A DNA stretch of 64,000 nucleotides from Volutella citrinella (GCA_034401135.1 JAWZSP010000011.1:372001-436000); one strand, 5' to 3'. Positions 1-11,737 are shown, numbered from the stretch's first letter. The notes: generated from the letters alone by a model not told the origin. Made by a program: numbers and translations.

Positions 1-1439
1 GGCTATGACAACGTCTATGAACGAAATCTGCCTTACCGTTGAAGCTTGCCTCATCCACCTCGAAAGGTACGGACATGCTTCTATTTCAGGCCTGAAGTAC
101 ATCATCGCCTTGGACAAGGTCATAGGATTCCTTGATCTGAGTGCCGCCTCCTTCGCTTCCATTGCTCGTTCAAGTGGCCCTTTGGTGCTACCTGGCCTTT
201 TCGTCAGCAGCCCCTGGATCCGGGCTTGGAGAAGATCCTTGGCCTTATCCTGAAAGAGCCTAGAATCCAAAATAGAAATCCCGGCCATACAGGCAACGAT
301 ATTCCAGGAGTAGTCAACCAGAGCGGCTATCTTCTCATCCAAGACCTGGTATAAATAGGATGTGTGATATGTCCATATCACAACCTGCATCAGCTCGTTT
401 GACTCTTTGCCCCGTATAAGAAAGAGCTTAAGTGGGGTTTCAGTCTCGATTCGGCAAGCTGCCTTTAAGGCAACAGGCTGTAAAATGAAGCTCTTCTTGG
501 ACTTGGTGGACTGGAAAAGCTCTAGTGCTGCTTGTCCATTGATAAGGATGATGGGAACCTCCGGTCCGCTGGTGTCACGTAGAAATTCCCTGGCTGCATC
601 TTGGACCTCGCTCCATGTGTCCCCAAATATCTCCTGCCAGCGTGGGCATCCGGCTTTCGTAGAATACTCGCATCGCCAGTGATAAACATCCTGGGTCCGA
701 ACATTGCTCATTGCCCCGATCTTGCCCTGTGATTTGCCTAGTCAGTCTAACCACTACCAAGCCTTGGGATGCAATAATCCTTAAAATCAATCAATTATAT
801 CTTACATATTGTCTGCTGATGCATGGGTTTGTTGGATCCATTGTCATTGCATATCGCACATGGTCTGTCTTAGTGGTAGGGAAATGCCACAAGACAAGTA
901 ATGTAGCGAGAGAGTGGCCAGATGGTTTACTGAAACCAGCAATAAAGTCGTCACACTTTCGCTCACTCCCCTTGATCCTTCTTACCATCCCACGTATGGT
1001 ATTGGTATATTTTACCCATCGCTTGTCGATGATGGGGCATTCGCTTGGCCATTTCGCACCTGGAAGGCGCTTTTGCTTCCACTAGTCTGCAAGCGCTTCG
1101 GGCGCGGCAAGCTTCTGGGCTTTCAAGACACAGAGAAACTCTCTCAACTCTGTCACCGTTTGCTCTTTATAGATATCACCCCAAAGCCGTTGCAGGGCGG
1201 TCTTGTCTGCACTTCCAGCGATCTCGGTGAAGTATGAGGAAATGGCTACAGGCGTTACTCTTGGGTCTCCCTCTTCACGCCGTGGAGTTTGCTGGCAACG
1301 ACTTACGTATTTGTGCTGTCTTCTTCTTCTTCTGCTTTTGCAAACTGGAATGGTCGCTTGTACTCTGAGTATCGTGTTTGCGCTTGTTGCGGCGAGGGAG
1401 GCGAGTTTGTTGATCGCCCTGGTCGTTGGTATTTGCCAT
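1..1439 (-). pseudogene. Uncharacterised fungal gene, left-truncated by the window, one in-frame stop
   Basis: Three exons can be read on the minus strand: 1307-1439, 806-1245 and <1-726, with introns 1246-1306 (61 bp, GTAAGT...TAG) and 727-805 (79 bp, GTAAGA...CAG). The frame is continuous through both junctions and stays open to the window edge, so the C terminus is missing and about 430 residues are visible. The start at 1439 is the first ATG before a polar, lysine-rich N-terminal stretch that could be a nuclear localisation signal. One TAG at 1082-1084 interrupts exon 2; the reading on both sides is in the same frame and looks coding, and a Gln there (CAG to TAG) would restore it. I recognise no domain. 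It could be a recently killed gene, an allele, or an error. No function is proposed. Confidence 0.55.
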
Positions 1440-2182
1440 GGCCTACTGCAGCATGGGACAAAGCGATCAAAGTGAAGCAACGGCTGGCCGCAAGAAGCGA
1501 GAACAAATCAGATGGCAAGAGTAGAAACTGCGAGTTGTGTAGCCCATGGAAGTTCAAGAGAATCAGTTTGTTGCGACGGAACGCCGGGTTGGCGAGGGGC
1601 CATGTGGACAATGGCGTTAGGCAACGACGCCACAATCCAGTGGATAAACCAAGCATAAGCGAGGCGCGTGTCCCCTACTTTCCATGGAAGCAGGCTAGCC
1701 ACGGCCCAATAGACTCGCCGCCAAGATTCCTCCAGTGTCCATGAGCTCGTGAACCCCCATCCAAGACTTTCCCACAGGCCGGTTTATGCAAGCACAACTC
1801 CCATCCCTCTAGCCCAAAAACTGGTCTTCCCCTTTGAAAACAACTTGTCTCTCATTCCTAGCAACATCTGCAGTCCTTTGCCAATACTTGTCCAGGCCCT
1901 CCCCTATCCCTGTCTACAATAACCGGCTTGTTCTGCAAGCTGTCATCTGTCGCTGCAGCACGGATTCCCATCACTTTTACCGGACGAAGAAAGCCAGACG
2001 TACACAGCCGCCAAAGAGACGAACGAGACGATAGCACCTCCCCCGTCCTTCGAGACCCTCCAGCGAATCCGACGATAGCTGATACAAACACCTCGAATGC
2101 TGCCAGAGTGCTGAGACCGCCCCCATCGAGTTAGAAGCCAGGTGTAGGGCATCTTGAGAGGGTCCCCCTAGTCTCAAACATC
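1440..2182. other. Intergenic, divergent spacer
   Basis: No convincing coding sequence. This is the shared upstream region of the minus-strand gene ending at 1439 and the plus-strand Ulp1-like pseudogene starting at 2183. I see no clear repeat or motif in it. Confidence 0.5.
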
Positions 2183-3470
2183 ATGGCCACCACAAGTCGC
2201 CTTCACGAGCTACACACGGCATATGAACGCTTCGAGGCGTATAGATCCAACTAACTTGTGCCAAACGGCGTCCCTTATGGTCAAGGTCCCCGAGTCTTGG
2301 TATTGCAAAGGCTTAACCACTTTGCCGCTACCCGCGTCTCCTATACCAACCCCCCCGGAATCCTCAAGTGCCTGGCATGCCGATGCTGTGCTGTTTTATG
2401 CCGGACGAGGTGCTACACTGTCCTGATGTCTGTCACCAATATTTGATCAAGATGTGCAAAGTGGTACTTGTTCTTATTATTGGATGATATTAGAAGCCTG
2501 GCCATGTTGGCTATTCGGACCTCGATTCAGTGGCGTGGCCCTTTCCAGGAATTGGGGGGCTGACATTTATCGCGCCTCGACACGCCAACAGATGTGCACT
2601 CGAGCTTCGAGAAATTGTCGTCTAGACAGAGGGAGAGGTGGCATAGATCAAGGGCTTGTTCCATAACCCATGACGTGGAGCAGACGTGTTTCGCGGGCAA
2701 TTCAATTCTTTGTCTCCGCTGTGTTCTATGTAATAATCGTTTTCAAGGGCTGCAAATAGCCCTTTGACGGCCCAGAAAGATCGAGGGGCTGAGGCGTGTC
2801 GCAGGCAGCCAGTCCCTGCCGCCGTACACCGAGCAGTTGGGCGTGCTTGTCGGTCCAGTATATTTGCAGCACAAATAGCGATGTGCCAGCGTGTCGGTGA
2901 AGAAGATCGAAGAGCGATTCCTTGGCTGGTTGATAAATCCGACGATCGTGGCGTTTTCCCATGTCCCCCATGCTGGTGGCCGCTTAGGATCCAGATCGCG
3001 TGGGCGAGACTCGCTGTTGGAGGGAGAGGGGAAGGGGAGGGGTTGAGGTATGCTCAAGACCAAGGAGGTCAGCAGCGAGAAACTCCGGCCGATTCAGTGC
3101 ACAAGACAGGGAAATCCTGCGAGCCCTCTGGGGCATCACCAAACTCGCCTCAGCATCTGGCAGCGGTAGCTCTAGTAGCAGTGTCATCCTTGACCCGCTC
3201 GCCTTTCAGGTCGACAAGCCCATTGAATCCTGGGTACGACCTTCCTTGCCCGCCCTTCAGCCCGGCTGTTGCATATATGTCCCCGTGCACCATGCGGCTT
3301 CTAGCCACTGGGCTCTTATGCGCCTTGTGGTGTTGATGGCAGAATACATTGCGGCAGAACTCTTCGACTCACTGGATGACTCTGCTCGATTCAACAGGAC
3401 GGGTCCCCGTCGCCGTCGAGCACATATTGAAACACAACACAGAGTTGAGAGGCTGATGAAAAAACGACCT
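2183..3470 (+). pseudogene. Ulp1/C48 peptidase-like pseudogene with RIP-like stops
   Basis: From ATG 2183 one plus-strand frame reads as protein to about 2990 but is broken by several stops (TAA 2252-2254, then TGA and TAG codons) at places where Gln or Arg would fit. It has Cys clusters (CLACRCC and CLRCVLC) that could bind zinc. In a second frame from about 3100, a stretch with PVHHAASSHWAL followed by ELFDSL resembles the His-Trp and Asp region of Ulp1 (C48) SUMO-protease-like domains. The Gln and catalytic Cys motifs expected downstream are not visible, so the domain is truncated or the rest is split by an intron. Known for the family: cleavage of SUMO-like modifiers, and frequent carriage by eukaryotic DNA transposons. 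Its being part of a mobile element here is inference only. Confidence 0.5.
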
Positions 3471-3565
3471 TACAAGGAAGGAAGCAAAGGCATCTTGAGA
3501 GATATCTCACTAGTCTATACTCTGCCAAGAAAACCAGCAAAATATCACATTGCTTGCCCAACTTC

Positions 3566-4398
3566 TCAACGGCATATTTGGCTCATCAGGACAGAAAAAG
3601 CACTAACAGCAGGACTCTTGACCGAGAGGCGTTCCACTTGGTGCTGCCACGCCCTCAACTCGGCTTTTCGAGCGGGATCCTGTCTTGTTATGAGCACTGT
3701 CAAAGCCACAGTGATTGTGTTTTGCACCCATACGCGGTGCTCCTCTCTCTTGTCGCTTTGGCGGCGAGGCGCAACCTCCAACTGCAAATATTGCAGCTGT
3801 TGTTCGAGTGTTTCTATGTATCCTTCATGGCAGCATAGCTCCTTGGCCTTTTGCTCCTACATCTACCGTTGCTCGCTGACTTGATGTTTTTCTGCTTCGA
3901 CTCTGCGCTGCTGCGCTTCAAAGAGCTGTTGTCGCTCTTGGAGGCGTTGCTGTTCCTCTTTAAACTCCCGCCAGTGGTCGGCCAGCCGCTGATTCTTGTG
4001 ACGCTGCTTCTGCTCGGCCTGGAGCAGCTCGTGCTCTCGGTTTTGGATGAGCAGCATTTTCTGTTGCTGGTGATGTTGTGATTCATCACTTTGGCGCTCT
4101 TGTTGTGCTTCAGGTTGGAAATGCTGCTGCGGCGGCGGCTGAGGGAGGGGGCCGAGGGGCGCTTCCTGAGGCTGCTGAGATGGGAGCAATTCCCGAGTCA
4201 ACTGATTGAGTTGCCTTGGAGCTGCGCGGGGCCAGGACAACAAACATCGACGGACATACAGTTCCCGACTTTTCAGCCATCGCAGCATATCTCGTGCTCT
4301 CTCAGAGTCGGATCTTGCCAGGATATCCTAGAAAAATCGTCGTCCCAGAATTTCAACAACTTGAGCCTCCACCGCATTGTTAAGTCAGAACAAGTACG
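3566..4398 (-). pseudogene. Decayed Gln/Glu-rich coiled-coil gene
   Basis: On the minus strand a frame from about 4398 to 3566 encodes a basic helical segment (RWLKSRELYVRRCLLSW), a Pro/Gln-rich linker and a long Gln/Glu/Arg heptad-like coiled coil. Three TAG codons break the frame (4328-4330, 3863-3865, 3857-3859), each in a position where Gln suits the coiled coil, so CAG-to-TAG mutation explains all of them. No start codon is certain. It lies convergent to the Ulp1-like pseudogene and only about 30 bp from the 3' end of the NLR gene. The protein family is not recognised. Confidence 0.45.
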
Positions 4399-4429
4399 AT
4401 AGCTAAATAAATAATTCTGCTATTAAAAA

Positions 4430-7400
4430 TCAATAGAAGGGCCCTGTATATATAAAAGGGTGATCAGATGAAGCCCCAAAGTTTACCACAAAATGAAGTC
4501 CCACACCCTCTTCCTCGGTATCAATCCCTACACAGGGGTACATTTTCACAACCTTGAGCTTCGTCCGCTCAGAAGCATTTCCTATATTGGAGTCAGTACA
4601 TTATATCTAATTGGCGCATGTCTGCACTACCTCATGAGATAGTTGGTAACTCACCCATCTTCATCTTCTTCCCATTCAGGGTACAGAATCCCTCTCCCGT
4701 CTCCAAGTTCATGCAAGCACCGACGATGTCGCCAGCACCGAACTCTCCGGGAGCCCCAAAGTCTGAAGTTGGGACGGCTCCATAGCCTGACTCGATGAAT
4801 AGGTTCCCGTCATCCCCGTGATAGGCCCACGATCCATCAAACCAGCCCGGCATCTGACCACGACCAACGTCTTCACCGCAGAAGCCAAGACCTAGAATCC
4901 TGCATCGAGTTGTGAGTTTTTATAGGTCCAGCTAATGACACTTTAAAACGGCAACGCACCGAGAGTTTGAATCTTTCAGAACAGTAACCTCAAAGTAGAA
5001 GTGTTTATTCGATGCCGAGGGTGGGGGAACGCAGCGTTTGCTTCGGATGCAGACACTGTCGAAGCCATCCGCCATTTCGTGGACTTGAACCTCTGTCAAG
5101 GGCGAATAAGTCTTACTATAGTAGTGCGGGGATAAAGGGCCAGCTTACCGTGGATTCCGGTACATTCCTGATGGCCGGAGGTGCTGCAGGAAGTAACGAG
5201 TACAGTCTGCTCGAAATCAGTCCAAAGTAGCGTCGTCGGAAACCCATGCTCCGGTCTTGCGTGCTCTGCCCTCGTATGTTGGTGAAAATCCTCGCGGAGA
5301 CTATCCAACAATTCCAGGCGGCCTAGTCTCATGGCGTAGTCCACACAGGACCAGTTGTCTTCATCAAGGCCAGTCGGATTTACCCCACGCTTCTTCAGGG
5401 CCTCTACAGCATTGGAGCTGCCAGCCAGCACCGCTCGATGATAAGGATGCTTGATCATCTTCCACGTATTTCGTTCCAGAGCTCTTATTATGAACGCCTC
5501 GAACAGCGCGGATCCTTTGAGAGCCTCGGTGGCGTCAATAAGCTTCAGTAGGTCATCGTCCGTCAGAGATTCATCATTGACATGTTCAAGCAGCTTCTTG
5601 ACAACCTATAGATGGCCTTGCTTAGCGGCTGCTTGGAGCGCCGTCCGTCCTCTATCAGCAGTAGCGGCATGGACATCGGCTCCTGCTGCGAGCAGCTTCT
5701 CGATAACCTCTAGATGGCCTTCCTCAGCAGCTGCTTGGAGCGCCGTCCGTCCTCTATCAGCAGCAGCGGCATTGACATCGGCTCCTGCTGCGAGCAGCTT
5801 CTCGACAACCTCTAGATAGCCTCCCTTAGCAGCTGCTTGGAGCGCCGTCCGTCCTCTATCAGCAGCAGCGGCATTGACATCGGCTCCTACTGCAAGCAGC
5901 TTCTCGACAACCTCTAGATGGCCTTCCTCAGCGGCTGCTTGGAGCGCCGTCCGTCCTCCATTTTTAGCAGCAGCAGTATTAATATCGGCTCCTACTGCAA
6001 GCAGCTTCTCAATAACCTCTAGATGGCCTTCCTCAGCGGCTGCTTGGAGCGCCGTCCGTCCTCCATTTTTAGCAGCAGCAGTATTAATATCGGCTCCTGC
6101 TGCGAGCAGCTTCTTAATAACCTCTAGATGGCCTCCCTTAGCAGCTGCTTGGAGCGCCGTCCGTCCTCCATATTTAGCAGCAGCGGCATTAACATCGGCT
6201 CCTGCTGCGAGCAGCTTCTCGATAACCTCTAGATGGCCTTCCGTAGCGGCTGCTTGGAGCGCCGTCCGTCCTCTATATTTAGCAGCAGCGGTATTAATAT
6301 CGGCTCCTGCTATAAGCAGCTTCTCGACAACCTCTAGATGTCCTCTCCTAGCAGCTGCTTGGAGCGCCGACCGTCCATCATATTCAGCAGCAGCGGTATT
6401 GACATCGGCTCCTGCTGTAAGCAGCTTCTCGACAACCTCTAGATGTCCTCCCTTAGCGGCTGCTTGGAGCGCCGTCCGTCCATCATCTTCAGCAGCAGCG
6501 GTATTGACATTAGCTCCTGCTGCCAGTAGCTTCTCAACAACCTCTAGATGGCCTTGCTTAGCGGCTGCTTCAAGTGCCGTCCGTCCATTATCTTTACCAG
6601 CAGCGGCATTAACATCAGCTCCTGCTGCCAGTAGCTTCTCGACAACCTCTAGATAGCCTCCCTCAGCAGCTGCTTGGAGCGCCGTCCGTCTATAAAATCT
6701 AGCAGCGGCGGCGGAATTGACATCGGCTCCCGCTGCCAGTAGCTTCTCAACAACCCCTAGATGGCCTCCCCCAGCGGCTGCTTGGAGCGCTGTCCGTCCA
6801 TCAAATCTAGCAGCGGCGGCGGCATTGACATCGGCTCCCGCTGCTACTAGTAGCTTAACGACGGCCGCGTGTCCGTTCTGGGCAGCATACCACAGCGGCG
6901 TTCGGCTGTGAGTATCCTCCAGATCTGGATTATGTCCAAGTCTAAGGAGTGTATCTGCGGCCTCGCTCACTCCAAACCATCCTGCCAAATGTAGTGCTGT
7001 CATTTTCCTTGGAGCTTTTTGACTGTAATTTGGGTGTGATGAGTATAGCTTGACGGCCATCAGCGCTTGACTCGATGCCTCGACCTTAGCTCTGCTCTGG
7101 AGAAAGCTGATGACTTGACTTGGTGGCTTATCCTTGGGGGTATGATGTCCCCAGTTGTGCGCGGCGTAATCGTAGAACGGATTAGACCGCAATCGGTCCT
7201 CAAACTCATTGTCCGTTTTACAGAACCCGGTCTCAAAGACGGTGAATGAGAGGTAGGTAACGCAGGTTGTTGTGATTTCAGATTCTGAGTTCCGAAACCA
7301 TCGATCCTGTGTCAGCTGAAGGTATTCTTGCGTTGTGTAGTGAACCAGCCGGATGATGCCGCTCTCTTCGTCGACTGTCACCAGTCCAGCGCATACAGAG

Positions 7401-9660
7401 ACCATGTCTCCGATGTGTGGCAGGTCCCCACGGTCAAGCTCAGACTTTCCCGTCTTTGTTGCGAGGGCATGCTGAAGTTCTGACGTGGCAAGCTGTCTCT
7501 TCGCGCACGTGATCCATGATAGAACCTTCATCGCAAGTGTCTTCATTCCTGGCATCTGTCCGTTGATTCTCTCCATGGCTTGTTCGTACGCACGATTGAG
7601 GACTTTTTGCTTCTGATCTTCGCCTAACCCTCGATCCTGCTTCTGGAAGGTCTCCATTGCGCTTCGGACATCATTTGGTGTCAGCTTATCGAGAAGTGAT
7701 TCAAGATAGAGTTGTCCCAAGAGAAACCTGCGGATCGTTAGTGGCTACGCTACTTATCCTATTATGAGAACTTACATTCCATCGACGGCTTCTGAGATAC
7801 CCGTGGTAATCTCTTCTTGTAGCTGTCGGTCCTGCTGGACGAAAGATGGCAGCTGCCCCACGCGACCCCCCAGGTATCTTGCCACATCGTCAGGGCTTGC
7901 ACGAATCTCCATTGATAGGCTGGCTTCGAAGCGATCCACAAGCTCCGGAATGAATCTCGACGTCGCAAAAATGTTTGTGCCGTGCCTTGTCTGAAGGTTG
8001 AAAAGTTCCGAGAGGAACCTCGTCCGGCATCCATCGGATACCTGGCATTCATCAAGAGCGTCAACGATGATGAAGACTCTCGAATACATCGCCGTCACGG
8101 AATGAAGGAGTCCTGAGATTTCTTCGAGGGATGGGCGCGTTCGTGTAGTCTTGTGCCGGTCGTAAACATTTTTCACGCTGTCTGGCAGGGAAGAACGGCA
8201 TTGAGTCAGTTGCTTCAGCACACTTGCCAGCAAGTCACCAATATTCTGCTCGTGTTTCTGCCGGAAGTTGCAGTAGATGTACGCGATGCCGATCTCCGAG
8301 TCGTTGTCAAACTTTGAAGTGAGGGAATCGACTACGATTGACGTAAGGATGGTCTTTCCAGCCCCGGGTATGCCTGGGCAGAACAGCGTCTGCTTGCTCG
8401 CATCTCGCCAACCTAGGAACTCTTCCGACTGAAGGAGCCAATTCCCGGTTGCTGGTTGCCGCCTGCCAAGGTAGTCGCTTTGCTGCGGGCCGTAGTCGAT
8501 GGGCGTGAGCCAATCAAGAATCTCAACATCTTCCGTTCTGTCCAACTTGGCCCGGATATAAGTGGTTTCTTCTCGAACTACATCAAATATTAGACCTTGT
8601 TGCCAGCTTCACGTAAAAACAACTAACCCTGGCTGAGTATGTCTCTCACTGGGCGCTCTCCGTCAACATCACCTGGCTGAACATATTGAAGAAGTTCCTT
8701 CGCAAACGCCGCAGCTACAGCTGCAGCATGTTCCTGCCAGTCTTTGTTCTTGTGTGAGTCTGCGTAGTCGCAGATGCCTCGGATGACGATGCACGGGAAG
8801 TTGTTCACCAATCCCGCCGCTTCCATTTCGACACAAAGCACGTGGTCACCAAGATCCTTTTTGAGTCTGTCTCGGAAGGTAGCGTCCTTGATGACCTGGT
8901 TCCCAGATGCGATGAGGCCGTAATGTATACGCATATCCCTAAGCTTCCGCTTCACGATCTTAGCCCTATCGCAGAATTTGCAGCTCTCTTCTTCCTCTTC
9001 TTCGTCATCACTATCCGGGGCAACGTCGCAATCCGTGGTGCTCTCGCTAGCGTGGCCGTAATCTGCTTTGAACAACACATCCTCGAGCGACTCGGATCTT
9101 AGATACTTCGGCACCAGTCTTGGCCATTTCTGTTTCAGCTCGTCCAGATACTCGGGTATCTTGGGCCCGTTCAATTCATGTCCCGTCTTCAATTTCGTTA
9201 AAGCTGTCAGCAGGGAGGTAGGTGGGCGGTTCAGCGACCCTGTCCTCTCAAAGCTACCGCCTTGTTTGGCCTTTCCAAAGTCCCATTGGACCACACCAGG
9301 AAACTGGCCGATGGGTGTACTGACCACGACATCGCCGAGTCTAACCTTGGGTGGGACGCCTCCACCGATACCAACCATCAGGCCAAACTTAATGGATGGA
9401 AAAGTGGTGATCATCCGGGTCGCGACAGTCGCTGCTGAATTGTTGCCGATCTCGCCTTCGGGCAAGCAGGCTACGACGATGTTGTGCTTGTTGATAGACC
9501 CTAGGGTGTATGTGTTGGTGTCCTTCGGCGGCTTCGGGAGTTCGGCATGTATCTGATCCAGCATAGCCGTCGCCGCAGTCTGCTCCTTTGACAATGCGCA
9601 GACCCATCCCACAGTGTAGTCATCATGATTTCTGGTCCCGGTAGTTATCTGCGCAGCCAT
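4430..9660 (-). CDS. NLR/STAND receptor: PNP_UDP-NACHT-ankyrin-SPRY, one premature stop
   Basis: Six exons fit by splice signals and frame: 8628-9660, 7776-8577, 5149-7727, 4960-5092, 4655-4899, 4430-4581 (introns 48-73 bp), giving about 1647 residues. Residues ~14-335 are a purine/uridine-phosphorylase-like (PNP_UDP) domain opening with [13 protein letters not shown]. The NACHT NTPase follows, with Walker A GIPGAGKT at ~413-420 and Walker [12 protein letters not shown] at ~512-522. A helical region leads to about 14 ankyrin repeats (~859-1330), 12 of them nearly identical. The C terminus is a SPRY domain split over three exons ([21 protein letters not shown], ending near YTGPFY). Fungal NLRs act as cytosolic sensors in allorecognition and innate-like immunity; ligand and partners here are unknown. 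A single TAG (5606-5608) in the last ankyrin repeat would remove the SPRY part. All else is open, so it may be a recent null allele, a truncated functional form, or an error. Confidence 0.85.
5587..6870 (-). repeat. Tandem array of ~12 near-identical ankyrin-coding units (102-105 bp)
   Basis: Units of 34-35 codons repeat with very few changes; the shared core reads GRTALQAAA then [15 protein letters not shown]. Nucleotide identity between units is high, including third positions, which points to recent expansion or homogenisation by unequal exchange. Variable residues concentrate at the positions after AAA and before GHL, and in the tail after AAGAD. Such high-internal-conservation repeats are known in fungal NLRs, where they diversify recognition surfaces. 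Confidence 0.9.
5606..5608 (-). other. Premature TAG in the last ankyrin repeat of the NLR
   Basis: Every other repeat reads CTAGAGGTT (Leu-Glu-Val) here; this one reads CTATAGGTT, a GAG-to-TAG change. It is a transversion on the coding strand, so it is not a RIP-type mutation. The frame continues for ~330 further codons through the linker and the SPRY domain. Confidence 0.85.
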
Positions 9661-10988
9661 TGCGAGGGGATCGGCTGGGTCTTCGAGAGGATGAACGCGG
9701 ACTTGGGAGTCGATTGGCTGCGGTCGGTTCTGTTCGATGCGGGTTTCTCGCGGTGACTCGACGGCTGCCGGTTGAACAAAGGCATCAAATGCCCTACGTC
9801 TTCCAAAGGGAAAGAGGTGTCAAATCACTGGCGGGAAAGTGGTTGACGAGAGGATCCGGGAGAAACTGGCTGAGCGGATGTCGAGCATTCAGCCTTAGGC
9901 GGAAGGTGTCTTGGGCAGCAACGCAGACACAGCCACAGCCACAGCTGTAGGCGGAAGGTGCCTTGGGCAGCAACGCAGACGCAGCCGCAGCCACAGCCTC
10001 CCGTTTGTGTCAACCTCCCACGCATTGCTTCCAATGAAGCATGCAGCTACGCGCGCGCATCCACAGCTGTCAGAATATATGACCAGTAAATCAAGGAAAT
10101 AAGCCACTTATGCAGCGACCGCACTTTTGGCCCCCTTGGCTGGTCCAACAACAGCCAACCGTTCCACCTCTTGTAGGCTCCAACTTCGCAGCCACGGTGT
10201 GTTTCTGACGCAAAGCTGGTCGACCAGCGGCACGAAGAGCGGGAAACTGACAAAATGTCTTAGGCCCGTCCTGTCTAATCCAGCGCGGCAGACCCAGCAG
10301 CACGCGTGGCCCCAGGAACGAAACAGCGCCCATCTCTAGTGGTTTCAGCATATCCGTGAGGCTGGTCGATACTGAATCACTGCCCCTGGGCGAGTGCGAG
10401 TTCCTGGGTCTCAACGACGGCGAGCGGCGGACACTGCCCAGACGTCTCCATCGAGGAATACACACCCTCCTCCACCTCCATACAACGTTCGTCCCTTTCA
10501 TCATGACCCCAGTCATGCGATCTTCATGAGACGTCGCGTTCAAGCGTGTGGCCACCCCATCGGTCTGGGGGCTTATTGGCAGCCGACAGAGAAAAAAGGA
10601 AGAAAAAGCACAGCACAGTGTGCGCCCGAAGTTCGTCATCATGGACTTTGTGGAGCTGAATGGAGGGTGCCAGCGTGGCCTCACTCACCGGGGTACTGTA
10701 CCTCAAGGTACCTGTCCAACGCTCAGCACCAAACAATACCGGCCTAAAAGACTATGGGAGGCGAGGCCAGGGCAGCACGCTTCAATTCTTGGTGGATATC
10801 TTGCCGCGAGAAGTACCACCACGGGGCACCATATCTTTCAACAAGCGGCTGGTTCGGGATGTCCTTGTTGACTTCCAAGGTCTTCCAGTTCAACTCCTAG
10901 GGCTTGTTGGGATGAGCATTTTCCCGACAACTCTCGCCTTTCCTTGATCGACCCTACCTTTTTAGCTTCCACATACCGTGCCAAGCTA
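9661..10988. other. Upstream region of the PNP-NACHT NLR and of the nuclease-like gene
   Basis: Divergent spacer of 1.3 kb. It holds a 52-bp tandem duplication (9896-9999). The N-terminal exons of the PD-(D/E)XK gene would be expected near 10400-10980, but I could not recover a convincing open frame there, so that part is lost or too diverged to recognise. Confidence 0.45.
9896..9999. repeat. Two tandem copies of a 52-bp unit
   Basis: Units 9896-9947 and 9948-9999 both begin TAGGCGGAAGGTG and share a GGGCAGCAACGCAGAC core, with a few substitutions in a CAGCCACAGC-rich tail. It lies about 240 bp upstream of the NLR start codon. No function is evident. Confidence 0.8.
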
Positions 10989-11737
10989 GGGTCAAGGCCG
11001 GCACAGCGATAACTGGTGCATAGCAGCTGAGTGCCAAGCCACGGGACAGTCTGAGGCAGGCTGGAATATGATGGTGCACTACCCTCTTCTATTCAAGGCC
11101 GTCTACGGCCGCGCAAGGAACCCTAGCCAGATGGTTGGCGTCGCACCATGCACAACGGCAAAAGTAGTCCGCGAATACCTCCCCACTGCATCGCCCGCCA
11201 AGATGACCGACTTCTGCATGCACCTCATGCACGAGACGGAACCGGCGGCACTCGAGGCCGTGGAGAAGCTGCGGCGCCAAGTGCCGTGCAATGTCATCAA
11301 CCACACCGACTTTATACCGCTGCGCAATAGGCCCATCGCCGTCAGCATCGAGACCAAGAGGCGAGGCGGCGGCGGAGCTCCAGCTGGGCACGTGGCATGC
11401 CGCGCAGTGGAGGTTCCTCGGGCAGCTCGTCGAGCGGGCGGGCGGCTCGCTCGACGGGCTGCCCCTCCTGCCGGCCATCATCGTCGAGGGGCACCGCTGG
11501 AGCTTCGCGGCGACGACGAGGGATGGCCGCCACGCGGTGTTGTGGCTAGACAAGGAGTTTGGGTCGACGAGCAGCCTGCTAGGCGTGTACCAGGTTGTCT
11601 GGGGGCTGCAACGCCTAGCGGCCTGGGCGCGCGACGAGTTTTGGCCCTGGTATCGGAGGAATGCGCTGGGCATGCGTCATGGCACTGATGGGGACGACCC
11701 GAGTCAAGGACAGACGAGTGACGGACGGCTAGAGTAA
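10989..11737 (+). pseudogene. PD-(D/E)XK nuclease-like fungal protein (PDDEXK_12 type), frameshifted
   Basis: The frame from 10989 matches the C-terminal core of a large fungal family with a PD-(D/E)XK nuclease-like domain: SEAGWN, then VGVAPCTTAKVVREYLP, ASPAKMTDF (candidate metal-binding Asp), NHTDF and SIETK (candidate Glu-X-Lys). Right after SIETKR, near 11360, the reading moves by one base and continues as GTWHAAQWRFL, VEGHRW and LAAWARDEFWPW to a TAA at 11735. These blocks occur in this order in intact relatives, so one indel separates them. The usual 150-250-residue N-terminal part was not found. It is pseudogenic unless the indel is a sequencing error. It sits between two NLR genes; the nuclease activity of this family is inferred from fold. 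Confidence 0.7.

Noticed and set aside
5451..6911. Long Ala/Ser-rich plus-strand open frames (up to 260 codons)
   Set aside because: They are antisense shadows of the homogenised ankyrin array on the minus strand; periodic Ala/Ser composition comes from the repeat.
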